Shown: one piece after another, positions 38,091 to 49,204 of the stretch | How the letters are laid out: each line of letters begins with the position of its first letter | Position numbering within the stretch: the first letter of the stretch is position 1 | Source: Cristatella mucedo | Lineage: Eukaryota > Bryozoa > Phylactolaemata > Cristatellidae | Direction of reading: 5' to 3' | DNA length: 64,000 nt | NCBI GenBank assembly: GCA_009760855.2 | Contig: WPIO01000038.1 | Coordinates: 1,517,001 to 1,581,000 of the forward strand | Translations under genes and position numbers: made by a program | The notes under the pieces: model-generated | The model's input: only the letters and a program-made list of their open reading frames with translations | Databases searched by the model: none | What the model was told of the DNA's origin: nothing

Positions 38091-38151
<61 letters not shown>
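38069..38151. repeat. (GA)n microsatellite
   Basis: GAGAGAGAGCGAG variants followed by pure GA, close upstream of the U2 exon 3 acceptor. Confidence 0.95.
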
Positions 38152-38154
<3 letters not shown>

Positions 38155-38242
38155 AGAGCCATTAGAATTTGTAAATTGCATACTTTAAGTGACAACAATA
38201 CGGAGCTGTGAGCTGCTGGAAACTTTTTCTTTGTAACTGAAG

Positions 38243-38380
38243 ACTGCGTGGCTTCGGTGGTACAGCTGTTCGCGGCAGGCACAGACACGACGGCAAACAC
38301 GCTACTATGGGCCTGGCTGTTCATGATCTTGCACCCGCATGTCCAGCAACAAGTTCAGAAAGAGATCGATAGATGCGTCG
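38243..38380 (+). pseudogene. U2 exon 3 (I-helix), frame intact
   Basis: 138 nt, two codons shorter at its 5' edge than U3 and U4 exon 3. It encodes [20 protein letters not shown] and HPHVQQQVQKEIDRCVG. Acceptor CTGAAG and donor GTATGT. A GA microsatellite at 38069-38151 sits about 90 bp upstream of the acceptor. Confidence 0.9.
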
Positions 38381-38571
38381 GTATGTGGCCGCAAGCAGCA
38401 TCCCCACTATGCCGTAGTTAAGATAGAGCGTCATCCCACATGTTTCTGAACAAGGGGAACGCACTTTGAAAGCCATATGCCCTAAGCATTTCTATCGTTT
38501 GATATGGCCTGATAGCGTTATCTCTAACGTGCTAGACTGCAGCTCTATGTTATCGTCACTGTCCGCCGCAG

Positions 38572-38864
38572 GCGCCAGACCACCATCTCTAAACGACAGA
38601 GGCAACATGCCTTTCACAGAAGCCGTCCTGACGGAGATACTGCGCCTTAGCAACACGGCGGTCAACTCCATATATCACATGGGGATGCAGATGTAAATGT
38701 CGGTGGTCACATTGTTCCCAAAGGCACACTCCTTTTTGCATCTATATCCGACGTTCACTTGGACGGAAGCACATAAGCTAACCCGACAGAGTTCAATCCT
38801 CAGCGTTTTATTAACTCAAGCGGAGCTTACGTGAAGCCCAAGAAGTGTATTCCTTTTAGCAATG
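38572..38864 (+). pseudogene. U2 exon 4 (K-helix EILR, PERF-like), frameshift and stop
   Basis: It begins after GCCGCAG and reads MPFTEAVLTEILRLSN, the K-helix ExxR. Near 38693 the frame must shift by one base to continue as DVNVGGHIVPKGTLLF. TAA at 38774-38776 precedes NPTEFNPQRF, and the exon ends with KCIPFSNG at donor GTGAGT. Two separate exons of vertebrate CYP2 genes are fused here. Confidence 0.88.
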
Positions 38865-40122
38865 GTGAGTGGCGATGGCTTCGTCGAGTATTTGGAAGTA
38901 CGCTTAGCAACTAAACACGAAACAACTTACGCGTTCATAATCGGACTGAGTGATCAAGCCAGCTGCAGCTCTCCATCCCAATCAGATCGCGATTAGTCTG
39001 ATACCCAGGGATAGCCAAGATCAAAGGTGGTTGCCAGTTGGGCTATTCTGCTCATTTATTGGTTCACTTAGAAACTTTACACGCTTATCTGATCGTTTTC
39101 GCTCTTATCCGGGGCTTGTTTTAAAGGCAAAGGAACGTGCTTGAAGGCTTTCAAGTTAAGCGCTAATTGACCGAACCGTTCCCTTATAAATCACAGCTCA
39201 TTATTCAAATACTTTATTAAATTAAAAATTGAATTAAATGAAAATCAAAATCAAAAATTAAATTTAACACCCAGGGGATGAGGTGCTTGCAATTCACAAA
39301 TCAGCTAATTGGCTCGAGTACTGCTTTAGGCAATTACTTTTTGCCAACGAGTACCATCAGTCCATCCACGGCCCTTTCGTGGATACCTGAAACTGGCTCT
39401 CTGTAAACCGATCCTTAACTGCTCACCTAATAATAAATATCTGCAGGTGGGACGCCAGCAGTTCCACGGCCTACTTAAGGTATGCAAATGAATTTGACTA
39501 TTCAAAGCAAAATAACAATATCGTAAAATTCCAATTAATTTGCAACGTAATATTCGTTTCCGACGCATTTAGGCGCCCTCTGAGAAACAGACCACAAATT
39601 ATGCTGCTACAATTAAGCCATCTAATTCCGTAAAGTAATCTACTGGTGGTCCTATCGACGTAACTATGTGGGAAACCCACGAGAAACGCTGGGCTCTTTG
39701 CAAACGTGCCTTGAAAACGGCACTTCGCGGAAATGTATCAGTAAATGCATTTCCGATTGGCCAATTTTCAGTGGAAATGGGTAGACAGCTGTAGGGTACC
39801 TCAGACCATGGTTCTCCTCCGCTCGTCATCTATGCCGCTGGACAATTTTGACCATCCGGCGTAGCAAAAAAAAAGCGCGAGGTGACTAGGCGTGTACGGA
39901 ACGAGCTAGCCACACAGCGTCAGCTGACTCCCATGCTTCAGGGAAAAAATGTCATCGAGAGCAGCCAATGGCCGAGAAGGGCATTGCAGAGTGCTTGCTG
40001 TGTTGAAATCTGTGAGCTATTTGAACTCCATCTGTATGTGCGAGACGAGCAGACGAGATACACGAGGCGTCACGCTTTGCAGAGCTGTTAGCCGAATAGA
40101 AATCGTCTTATATCTGTTGCAG
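38865..40122. other. U2 intron 4
   Basis: Aligns in its last 300-400 bp with the corresponding U3 intron (47400-47928). AT-rich patch at 39205-39265. No other element seen. Confidence 0.55.
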
Positions 40123-40310
40123 GATGCCGAGCGTGCCCGGGCGAAAGCTTTGCCAGAGCCGAGCTGTTTCTCTTCATCACCAGTGTCATGCAAAATTTTA
40201 ATCTTTTCGTTGCGGAAGAATCCGTCGTCCGGGCAGAGGGAAACACTTGATTCATTCACAAGCCACTACCGTATCAAGTAGCTTTTCAGAGACGGCTTGC
40301 GACTCCGTAA
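40123..40310 (+). pseudogene. U2 exon 5 (heme-binding Cys), premature TGA
   Basis: After TTGCAG the exon reads [20 protein letters not shown]. Joined to the exon 4 end FSNG it gives the FxxGxRxCxG heme signature, with C in place of the first R. TGA at 40248-40250 replaces a Gly codon seen in U3. The frame would end at TAA 40308-40310 after HKPLPYQVAFQRRLATP, a normal-looking C-terminus. Confidence 0.88.
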
Positions 40311-40939
40311 TACCCAGTCATGCACCGTATTATACTGCATCCATTAGCGGATTGGTGAAGAAGATGAAGCAAGGTTTTTTGAAATGCTTTATGTATTTAC
40401 TATTTTCTATAACATGCTAGCATCCAATTAAGCGTTCTGCAAATACTTGTATTGAAAATAGAAAAAATTTTGAGGTGAACACAGCTTCAGAAACAGAAAC
40501 TTGGGCATTCAAGCTGCAGATATGGTCACGCTTGGATTTTCTCAGCGATAGTTATTAAGTTGGTGCCTCCAAAATAAACACCGCTGGAACTCCACGATGT
40601 CACAATTGTAAATTAACATTTTATTCATGCTAAACACCACAGATCCACCTTAGCACTCCTGGGATTATTCAGTAGTCGTGCACATTCCAACCGAATTCGC
40701 TCGTGCGATCCAAGCTTTAAGTAAAGACTGAGCTTTACACTGATACGTGAAAGTCAAGATTCGCTCACAGACAATCTAAGCACTTTGCTTAGGTAGCTCA
40801 GCTGAGGGTACCGCCAAGGCATTGCTTGTTCCGTAGCCTAAAAGGGTTCGCATTCAATCGGTAATGGTAATTATCAAAGCTGCGGTAATTTTAGAATTTA
40901 AAGAAACTAATTGAGTCAATTCAATGCAGCAGCCTCTCG

Positions 40940-41765
40940 AGTAATCATTGTGATAATAACAACTCATTAGATAAAGCACCCTTGGATAACTCAATCTTTT
41001 TCTAGGCGCTTTATATTTGCTGCCAAGGAAGAACAGTCGAACTTTTAGTGTTAGCATGCTGACTAAACAACAATATTGACATGGTTAGGGGTAAAATGCA
41101 CAGGGTTTGTATGCAAGTATGGTTAGCGGCAGAATGCACGGTGTTAGCAATCATGAGAAAATACAGGTCAAATCACAGTAGCCAACTGAATGCAGGGATA
41201 AATAGATGCGTTTTAGTTTCTTTTTAAATGTGGTCAAGTCATGACGTAAGTCGGGAATGAGTTCCAGGCTTTCGGAGCCTACGAACTAAAATCACGACGG
41301 CCAAATAATTCGAGGTTCGTATCAGATATAGGTGAACAGTTAGATTGCGAAAAGCGAGTGATACGATGCTTAGCCTGGTGGGGCAGTAGATCTGATAGGT
41401 AGGCTGGAGCCAAAGAATGAAGTTAGTTGAAAGTGAGTGACGAAACCTTTTTTTTTGAATGCGTTGCTTGACTGGTAGCCTGTGCAGGTCGACGAAAAGT
41501 GGTTTGACGTGGCTACTGCAACGCTCACGGCAGACAAGTAGGTCGTTTTACACCCGACGCCATCCTGCCTGTGTGAAGGCATTATCTCTAAAACCAGACT
41601 AGACCTTACTAGCAAAGTTTGAGTTTTCAATATTTTAGTTCATTTGACCTTCCAAGACTCGTTCCTGTGTATTTCATCGGAACGGTAGAAGGGAAACTGG
41701 GTGGAAGTTTTTTAAGTTCTCTCGATCTAGTGTTCTTTTCTTGAATAGTGGCGTGATTAAATTAG
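40940..41765 (-). mobile_element. LINE A16: family A with internal deletion
   Basis: 3' UTR and C-terminal text up to about 41540, then a jump to RT-proximal text matching 4260-4440 of A2 (GGAAACTGGGTGGAAGTT). The central RT is missing. Confidence 0.78.
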
Positions 41766-42234
41766 TACCTTAAAGATGTGTTTGTGCTGCACAGACGTCG
41801 CTGCAAATGAGATTCGAGCGAAGCTCGCGAGTGACTGGCACAGTCGATAAGAAGCTGGCTGATGCCTCTTTGGCAGTGGCCAACACTTGACCGAATGTGT
41901 GCAGTAAGGTATAAAACCCACCCGGAAATAGTGCCACTCATACTGATTTTGGTAAACTTGGACAAGTGGCGTAGCAGTTCATTCTGAACAAACCATTTTA
42001 ATGGGATCAAATATTGAAGGCAGAAGCAGCATTGCTAGAGCAGGTTGTAGGCGTACTTTTAACGCCTACGTACAAGCTAAGTACTTACGATCACTCTTAG
42101 TAATAATTACTAAAGATAATCCTTCCCCTAAGATCTTCCTCTCATTATCGTCCAAGTTAGTACAGAAAAACATTCTGGCCCTTTTCACTGAATGCAACTT
42201 TAACTCGTTGCTATAATGGCAACATCTGCTTGTA

Positions 42235-42237
<3 letters not shown>

Positions 42238-42329
<92 letters not shown>
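42238..42329. repeat. (AT)n microsatellite, about 90 bp
   Basis: Uninterrupted AT alternation inside spacer copy 1, absent in spacer copy 2. Confidence 0.97.
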
Positions 42330-42332
<3 letters not shown>

Positions 42333-42554
42333 TTGCAGCTGGGCCATGCATGTCCTCTCCCGATGCTCTAGTCAGTTGGTTAAAGTCTGGTTAATGACTC
42401 TGGTAAAAGAAATAAGCAACGGAAAAAGGTATTTGAAAAAACAGAAACTGAGATGATACTTAGATAATCTAGGTCAACGAGGTTTCGAATCCACTTGGAA
42501 TTTTCCTTAAATTGGTACGTTATACCTCTGTCACCAGGCTGAGCATCGCAGTAC

Positions 42555-42990
42555 CCACTTTTTGGAATCTAACTGTCAACCTATACCTCGTACAAGCCTC
42601 AAATCCTTTTAAGACCGTGCCTGTAGTTCGCATGCTCCTAAAGCCTGGAACTCACCCCGACTTGTGTCACAACATCTCCTGACTTGACCACATTTAAAAA
42701 GAAATTAAAACGCACCTATTCATCACAGCGTTTAGTGAGTCACTGCGATTCTTCTTTTGTGTTCTTATGCAGGCTGCCACTGTGTGTGCTGCTACTAATC
42801 CCACTTGCAAGCTGACCCTGTGCATGTCATCCCTAAGCTTGTTATTCTTGTTATTAATTGAGTATGCTACCACCAACCATTCGATCGTGTTTCCTTTGAA
42901 GCAAATGTAAAGCGCCTAAAAAGAGATTGAGCTCTGTGAGAGTGCTTTATTAGGTGTATTTTTATTACTATAATTATTATCATTAGTTGT
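42555..42990 (+). mobile_element. LINE A17: family A 3' end
   Basis: AAGCCTGGAACTCACC, CCACATTTAAAAAGAAATTA, GCTGACCCTGTGCATGTCAT, AAAGCGCCTAAAAAGAGATT and an ATTATTATCATT tail in order. Confidence 0.85.
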
Positions 42991-44546
42991 ACTATATCAG
43001 CATTTAGGGTCATGGCTCGTTCCTCTGTTGATTAAAAAAATGCCCGGATCCAAATCAAAGGCTGATAAATAAAGGTCAAAATTGTATGAATAAAACGGCA
43101 AACAATAGTTTAAAAGGCAACATAACTTTGGCATTTGAAAGTCTCAGAAAATAAATCTGCAGACTCTCTTGTTTTTATCGAGGCTAGCATGCCGATTTCA
43201 TACATGCTATCCTCGAGCCAAGGATTGGAGCTGGAAGACTGGATGACTAGTTTTAAATAATAGGATGTGATATTTTGTTAAACTATCCAAATTTTGGTGC
43301 TTGTGTTATGAACGCATTAATTGGCTCAATAATGAATATCTTGAACACAGAAAGGCCAGCCCAAACTAGTACCACATCTCAACGCCACATGACAGAATAC
43401 TGATCTTACGAAAAGCTCAGAGCTAGAGTGGGAGTCGTAGAGAAGCAGCAACTTGCTGAAGTCGCGATAGGTAGGGAACCAAAATCGATCAAGACAGTCT
43501 GTACCATGTGAACAAGTCAATGTGTTTGACATCCGGCTGCATATTCAATAGTCTAAGAGGTCCGCATGCTTACATTCATGAAGGTTGTAGATGAGTGACT
43601 ATACAGGAATGTTGAGAGTAATGCTGGATTTTTGGCCCCCCTCGGTCGGTAGTTGTCCTTATTTGTGGACCACTATTTCCGGAAATCGCTATAAAGGTCC
43701 AAATAATATTTCTTTGCATAGATTCTGACCGGCATGTAACCGGATCACTTGCATAGGCTCTGGGAGATGTCTAAATCCGCATGCAAACCCAGCTTACTGT
43801 GGGCTAGGCAACCCGTTTTACTGAAAGAAACAAGTCGATACCAGCTGAAAATAAGACTTAGCCAAAGTGAAACGGTCAGAAGAGCAGAGTGCTCATGACG
43901 GACAATCATGGCTTTTTTTAAGCTCAGCTTGCCTCAAGCGGTGTCACTCTATTACTCGACTTGCTTTAATCCCACTAGCCCTATTGACTGCCTCGTAGCG
44001 CTGACACGATTGAACAACTGGCTTAGCAATAATCTTACTAAAAGCCTTTAGCTAATTCGCTCGGGGTACATGCTTAAATTTGACTGCGTGGATGTCAGCA
44101 GTGCGTTTCGGCATGATTGCCACTGGAGCCGTATCAATGATAGGTCACGAATTAGCTTACGCTTTTATTCCAGCCGTAGCATGATTGATAGCAGCCGACT
44201 AACAGCTTAAGGATATCCCCCAAATTTGTGTGCAATACAGAGCCTTGTACTGTGAAGCCGCATTTGCTTGTTAATCACACGGTAATGGTGAGTGTGCTGT
44301 GAAAGCATTAGCAGCTGCTCTATGACGCTGTGAGGCTTTGCCTGTGTGAGCAATCCAAAGACCCAGGCAGTGCAATTGACCTGGCTAACGACGACCTATG
44401 CTGCAACATAAATTTAATGTAACGATTAAAGAACGCGCAGAGCTGCCTCTGCTGCGTTTGGCGTATGGCTGCTGAGCTGAAAACGGTCACTGTCCCCAGC
44501 GGGGAAAATCTCACGGCCGCGAGCCATGTAAACGCCGGAATTTTAC

Positions 44547-44640
44547 AATAAAAACATTAACTCACTCGATAAAGTATCCTCAGAGAACTCGATCTCTTTC
44601 TAGGCGCTTCAGATTTGCTGCAAAGGAAACAAGATTTTTG
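44547..44640 (-). mobile_element. LINE A18: family A tail in spacer copy 1
   Basis: AATAAAAACATTAACTCACT followed by CCTCAGAGAACTCGATCTCT and AGGCGCTTCAGATTTGCTGC. Absent at the matching point of spacer copy 2. Confidence 0.8.
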
Positions 44641-44892
44641 TTAACGAGGCCTGTTAGTTTCACAATTGCCTGGCTATTCATTTGGGACTCGTGGGTAGGA
44701 GCGGAGCATGTTCCTCGAACGCTCTTGGGCCTGTAGCGACTATAACATTAGCCCCGCCTCTAGCAAACTTACCGAGTCGTGGTCATTCTAGGCGTTAGTA
44801 GTCGTCGAAGACAGGGCTCGGTCACACGATGAATCCCTCTGCAATGGGTTATCTATCAGTAGATCTTGATTGCAAGCTTGAAGCAAAATGCG

Positions 44893-45155
44893 ATTGCATC
44901 TCCGTCTGTAACTCCACAGAGTCATAAAGACCATGTGGGTGTTACTCAGGAGAGTTTTGTATAGCGCAATCACAGCCTAAGCGGCTTTTGGTACGCATTC
45001 GGTAGCTAACAGACTTCGTATCACGCAACAAAAAGAAAGTGGTAAGCATAGCAGAGTCAGGAGAGCAGTTAAGGTAGTGAGTAGCGTAGAAGTAGCCGCT
45101 CAGGACCGCTGAAAAGGATGTGCCATAGTCGGCAGTAGGAGAGTAGTTGTCATTG
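44893..45155 (-). mobile_element. LINE B4: family B 3' fragment
   Basis: GCATCTCCGTCTGTAACTCC and the conserved 3' end of the family B ORF, cut off near GGCAGTAGGAGAGTAG. Spacer copy 2 lacks it at about 51675. Confidence 0.87.
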
Positions 45156-45766
45156 ATTCACCCCTGAGTCCAGAATTATGTTGTTCACCTGTCTTGTCTA
45201 GTGGTAGCTCACTATCATATTGTTTAGCCTCATCAATGTTACAGTTCCCTGCACAAGGTAATTTCTAGGCTACCTTTACTTTATTACTTGTACTAATAGA
45301 GAGTCTATTAATCCTGTAGAAGACGGCGTTATCTCGTCGGCCTCCCAATGGCAAAAACAAACTTTGCTATGTATTCAGAGCTCTGATAAGCTGAGACTTT
45401 TGACATCCTGGTGGGGTCGTTGCGCCAGCTCCACGACGCGTACCTGCACACGCACTTCACGAATTAGCCATTCAACTAAAGCATGTTCGTTAGGCTACGA
45501 GTGAGTGAGTGCCTTTCATTGCCCCTGCGTGCAGCTACTAGCAGCATGCCTGAATGCATGCATGCAAGTGTAGCCATAGGCAATTTTCGATTTGGAATGC
45601 TGTAATACCGTGTTACTGCTCTATGCGCTCTTTTTAGTATAAGGCGTTCGTTATTTAGCTGCGTTCTGCTACCGGTAGCGTATTTGAATGCATAGTTCGG
45701 CACATACAAGTCACTGAACGTATCCAAAGGTCAGTGCTTCACCAGCATTCCTTGCCCTACAGCTAA

Positions 45767-45952
45767 AGAAAAATACTAGCTGATTTAAAAGCCTCTTTTT
45801 GTTTAGCGACAGGAGATCCTTTACGGCCATCACCACTGCTTGCAGTGGCGATAAAGGATCGCCCACCACAGGATTTGAACCCACGACCGGGGGCCCCCCA
45901 GGTCAAGAAAAGCGACCGCCTTACCTAGTGAGCCATTACGGCTCACCAGCTA
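45767..45952 (-). mobile_element. SINE-B copy 2, in U3
   Basis: The reverse complement has GAGCCGTAATGGCTCACTAG, B box GGGTTCAAATCC, CGATCCTTTATCGCCACTGC and an AAAGAGGCTTTTAAATCAGC end. U4 at 63522-63530 keeps the empty site. CAGCTA flanks both ends as a possible short target duplication. Confidence 0.87.
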
Positions 45953-46219
45953 CGACTAGCAGTGCTATAAGCGCCGTGTTTTCGCCAAGATGTGTCCTGA
46001 CTCAATAATCGCTACATGCGTTTCATTGTATAATGTGTACGTTAAGGGCCAAGACGAGCTGCAACAGTAACAATTGGATATCTTGCGAAGGGCCTTGCTC
46101 TGCAAATAATCAGATATTAACGCCGAAGCGAGCTATCGATTACGGAACTTTTAAATTGCAAACTGTCGGTGCAGAAATAAGTGCGATTTAATTGACTTGC
46201 ATCTGTTATGCAATTAAAG

Positions 46220-46363
46220 ATGCCAACTGCGTGGCTTCGGTGGTGCAGCTGTTCCTAGCTGGCACGGACACGACTGCAAACACGCTGCTGTGGGCCTGGC
46301 TGTTCATGGTCTTGCACCCGGATGTCCAGCTACAAGTTCAGGATGAGATTGATAGATGCGTCG
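46220..46363 (+). pseudogene. U3 exon 3 (I-helix), intact
   Basis: 144 nt with the same splice phase as U4 exon 3 and few differences ([17 protein letters not shown] against [17 protein letters not shown]). The upstream 45560-46219 aligns with 63290-63785 of U4 intron 2, apart from a SINE. Confidence 0.9.
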
Positions 46364-46528
46364 GTGAGTGACGGTTAGTGGTGGTGCAAACCTAGTTATG
46401 TCTTTGATCGCACGGCCTCTTTATGTTTTCGTCGACTGGGTTAAGTTGTTTCCGAAAGCCGCTGATGCACGAGTAAGCTTTTATTGGCAGCCGCGGCAGC
46501 TCAGGGTCGTCTTCGCTGTCTGCCGCAG

Positions 46529-46557
46529 GCTTCCTAAGTTCATTCCTTTTAGCATTG
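46529..46557 (+). pseudogene. U3 exon 4 remnant, 29 nt
   Basis: The acceptor and the first bases of exon 4 are fused to the last codons of exon 4 (KFIPFSIG) and its GTGAGT donor. The K-helix and PERF regions are gone. Confidence 0.8.
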
Positions 46558-47138
46558 GTGAGTGGCGCTGCTTTCAGCGAGCGTTTCGTAGCACCCCAGA
46601 CGGCTTGAGCGTCCTCGGGTAGAGCGAACGGTTTTCTCTCAGCTGTAGCTTCTCATCCGAAACAGACCGCGACGGCTCCACCGGCTAGTGCTGACTGAGG
46701 TCAAGGTTTAGCTGCCTGTCACACAATCTTGACACGTGGATTCGTTATGAAAGTGCTATAAGCACGTCTTATTATTATTATTAGCAGTTCTATATCTGGC
46801 ACGTCCGTGAGTAATTCTATGAGAGTCACGCTGACTGTCACCTTTCTATTCGTTTCTAGTAGTTTCTAGTAGTAATCAACGCCTGAATCAAGATTAAGTA
46901 CTCTTACGGCAATATGCGAACGGATCCTACTGATGTATATAACCATTCCTAGTGCGTAATGGTAGTTAGTTAGTTCAAAACTTTACAGCGTCGTGGCATA
47001 ACATCATAACGTGCATTCTCGAGTAAATAAAAACTTTGCAGGTTGGTCCGCAACCCGGAGTTTTTGTGTTGACAGTTCTCGAAGCAGATAGTGGATTTTA
47101 GTTCGGTCCTAGGCCCTTTATTTGTCCATCTGAAACTA

Positions 47139-47203
47139 AATTGGTCAAGGTTAAATTGGTCAAGGTTAAATTGGTCATGGTTAAATTGGTCAAGGCGCTC
47201 GTG
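47139..47203. repeat. 15-bp tandem repeat, four copies
   Basis: Unit AAATTGGTCAAGGTT repeated four times with one substitution, in the last intron of U3. Confidence 0.92.
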
Positions 47204-47928
47204 CTGGTAGACGAATTACGCGAACAAACACACCGAATTTCCCACATCATTCGATTCTAGACGATTCCTATCTGATCTGAGACCCGGCGATGCGGGACTT
47301 CACTTACATTGAAGGGGTGACGCTCGTGAACAGCTGTCTATTTTAGTGTTTTTTAATATGTACGCACTCGTTCGCAGAGCATTCCGTGTCCAGTTTGAGA
47401 AAATGAACCGTACTGTTCCACCGCTACTGGTAGCCTCTTCTTACCAGCCCGGGCACAAGACGCTCACTTGGCTGCATTCAAAACATTTGAAGTGGACACT
47501 TTTAAATAGGGGTTACACTTCGCTCTTGGGCCTATACGCGGTGCTGAATAGCGTGCGTTTCGCAGTAAATTGCCAATGGGCCGATCTTCAGTTGGTTGCC
47601 ATAGATCGCATTGAATTGCGGCTGAACGTAGGTATTGTTCGCAAATCCACGACGAGGTACGAATTGCACCGCAACACGGTTATGCAGCGATGCAGCGTAG
47701 GCAGACTAGGCTTGCACTGCAAAGAGCTACTCGCCGTGTGAGCCGACTCCAGCGCTTCCAGAAACCGTGCTGTCGAGAGCAGCAAATCGTCGAGAAGAAC
47801 ACTGCGACGAGCTCTCAGGGAGGTAATCTTCAAACTGCCTGGTCTCAGCCAGTATCTGCAAGATTCGCCGGATGTCGCGCTGTGCAAAGCGACTACCAGA
47901 ATAGAAAACGGTCTTCTATCTGTTGCAG

Positions 47929-48215
47929 GACGCCGTGCGTGCCCGGGCGAGAGCCTGGCCAGAGCCGAGCTGTTTCTCTTCTTCACCAGCGTCCTGCAGA
48001 ATTTCAATCTGTCATTTCCGGACGGATGCGTCCCGCAGGTCAAGGGAAAGACTGGGCTCGTTCACAAGCCGCTGCCGTATCAAGCGGTTTTCAGAGACGC
48101 CTCACGACTTGATAATTCACCACCATGCACTGTATTCTATTGTCTCTATAAGCGTGGTGGTGGAGGAGCTGTGGACGCTGCGGCCGCAACTGTAAACTTG
48201 GCTGTCGTAAAATAG
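47929..48215 (+). pseudogene. U3 exon 5 (heme-binding), C-terminal frameshift
   Basis: Reads [18 protein letters not shown] with the heme Cys, then HKPLPYQ. A base missing near 48085 relative to U2 sends the frame into about 40 extra residues ending at TAG 48213. The intron in front (47640-47928) aligns with U2 intron 4. Confidence 0.85.
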
Positions 48216-48539
48216 TTTTACTATCTCGATCGATTACGACTTCATCAAGAGGCTTGAGCCACGTCTGCTTTGGCCTTCCGGAAGCAGAATTTTGCTTTAT
48301 AGTCAAAACTTTTCTAATTATCAATTTCAAAGACCCTCGTGGACAAGCTTGGAAGCTGTACGGTAGCAAGTGATTTCGTAGAACTCCTTGAATAGACTAC
48401 GCGGGTCTAATATTCAAGCCTCACCAAACTGTTTATCATATTCACTATTTTGTATATTAAATTCGCGGCTGCGGATGCGACCTGCTTGAGCGTCGAATGC
48501 AAAACAATTCACTTGTTCGAGACCATGCTGCAAGAAATA

Positions 48540-48722
48540 TCTTCTCATTTAAAAGCCTCATTCGTATAGCGGACGAAGATCCTTATAGGCTACCGTCGAG
48601 GCTGGCAATAGACAGTGAAGGATCGCCCGACGGCAGGATTCGAACCCGTGATCTTGATCGTGAAGAGTGAGCAACTTACCTCTCGGGCTATCACAGAGCC
48701 CAAGCTCTCTCCGGGCGCTAAA
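48540..48722 (-). mobile_element. SINE-B copy 3
   Basis: The reverse complement reads GAGCTTGGGCTCTGTGATAG, A box TAGCCCGAGAGG, perfect B box GGTTCGAATCC, then GGGCGATCCTTCACTG and a GAGGCTTTTAAATGAG end. Confidence 0.85.
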
Positions 48723-49204
48723 CACGGGCTGCTCGGCTCGATGCAATGCACTCGGTTGCGTAAGGCGAGCACATTGGCCTTGCACGGAGCCTGGGTGGCG
48801 TAGGGACCAGATCGAGCGGTCGAGCGTACTGCACGCTGAACGACTAAAGCTGGAGACGCGAAGTCGGACATGCATTGCCACGCGATTCTTTCGTCACTAG
48901 CAATTGACAGTGCAACTCGCTACTAAATGTCTAGTTGACCCTGAGTTGCAAACTAAAATGGCCACATACTTGAATCGGATAGCAATGCTCCGCCTCAGCG
49001 AACAGACGCTCACACAGCACATAAAGTCCGAGTGCTTTCCCAAGGCAGTCCAGTCCGGTGCGCCATCGAGGCTTAGCTAACTGAGCAGCCTAATCATGCT
49101 AGCATGTCAGCATAGCTATTATCGCGAATTGCCGCAACGGCACTAATCACATCACATAAGAAAAAGAGACTCTAAAAGAGTCAACTTAATGGAGCAGCAC
49201 GTCA

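Larger units (their letters stand above)
28696..40310 (+). pseudogene. U2: CYP2-like P450 pseudogene with all five exons (28696-29065, 33341-33862, 38243-38380, 38572-38864, 40123-40310)
   Basis: Same exon plan as U4 and the only unit showing the 3' exons of the same locus. Exon 4 carries the K-helix EILR and a PQRF (PERF-type) motif and ends in IPFSNG; exon 5 supplies CRACPGE with the heme-ligand Cys. Lesions: TAG at 28855-28857 (Ser in U4), TAG at 33436-33438 (Lys in U4), a one-base loss near 38693, TAA at 38774-38776 and TGA at 40248-40250. Splice sites are still recognisable but the exon 2 acceptor has lost its pyrimidine run. Intron 1 holds a 2.8-kb LINE and the promoter holds another LINE fragment. 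By lesion count it cannot make a full P450. Confidence 0.92.
41768..45485. repeat. Segmental duplication, copy 1 (spacer before U3)
   Basis: Aligns with 49205-52003 in the same order and orientation. Shared landmarks include GTGCTGCACAG near 41789 and 49232, TTTAATCCCACTAG near 43968 and 50612, GCTGTGAAAG near 44298 and 50959, and TTATCTCGTCGGCCTCCCA near 45329 and 51847. Copy 1 additionally carries an AT microsatellite, LINE A17, a LINE tail (44547) and LINE B4. No gene is visible in the unique part. Confidence 0.8.
46220..48215 (+). pseudogene. U3: 3' half of a CYP2-like P450 (46220-46363, 46529-46557, 47929-48215)
   Basis: Contains the I-helix exon ([14 protein letters not shown], 144 nt, GTGAGT donor), a 29-nt exon 4 remnant that joins the normal acceptor GCCGCAG directly to the last codons KFIPFSIG, and a heme exon [20 protein letters not shown]. 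Exons 1 and 2 are absent upstream, where duplicated spacer runs directly into intron-2-like sequence. The 265-nt loss from exon 4 shifts the frame. The last exon has a one-base loss after HKPLPYQ relative to U2, extending its frame to TAG 48213-48215. Intron sequence after exon 3 is nearly identical to U4, so U3 and U4 are the youngest pair. Confidence 0.88.

Noticed and set aside
37647-38324. 225-codon minus-strand frame
   Set aside because: Reads through TA and CT repeats (long Ser-Leu and Tyr-Ile runs) and overlaps U2 exon 3 on the other strand.
47588-48043. 151-codon minus-strand frame
   Set aside because: Shadow of the U3 heme exon and the intron before it.
48540-48722. A genuine tRNA gene (good A and B boxes)
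   Set aside because: The cloverleaf does not close and the head continues into a SINE body and tail shared with other copies.
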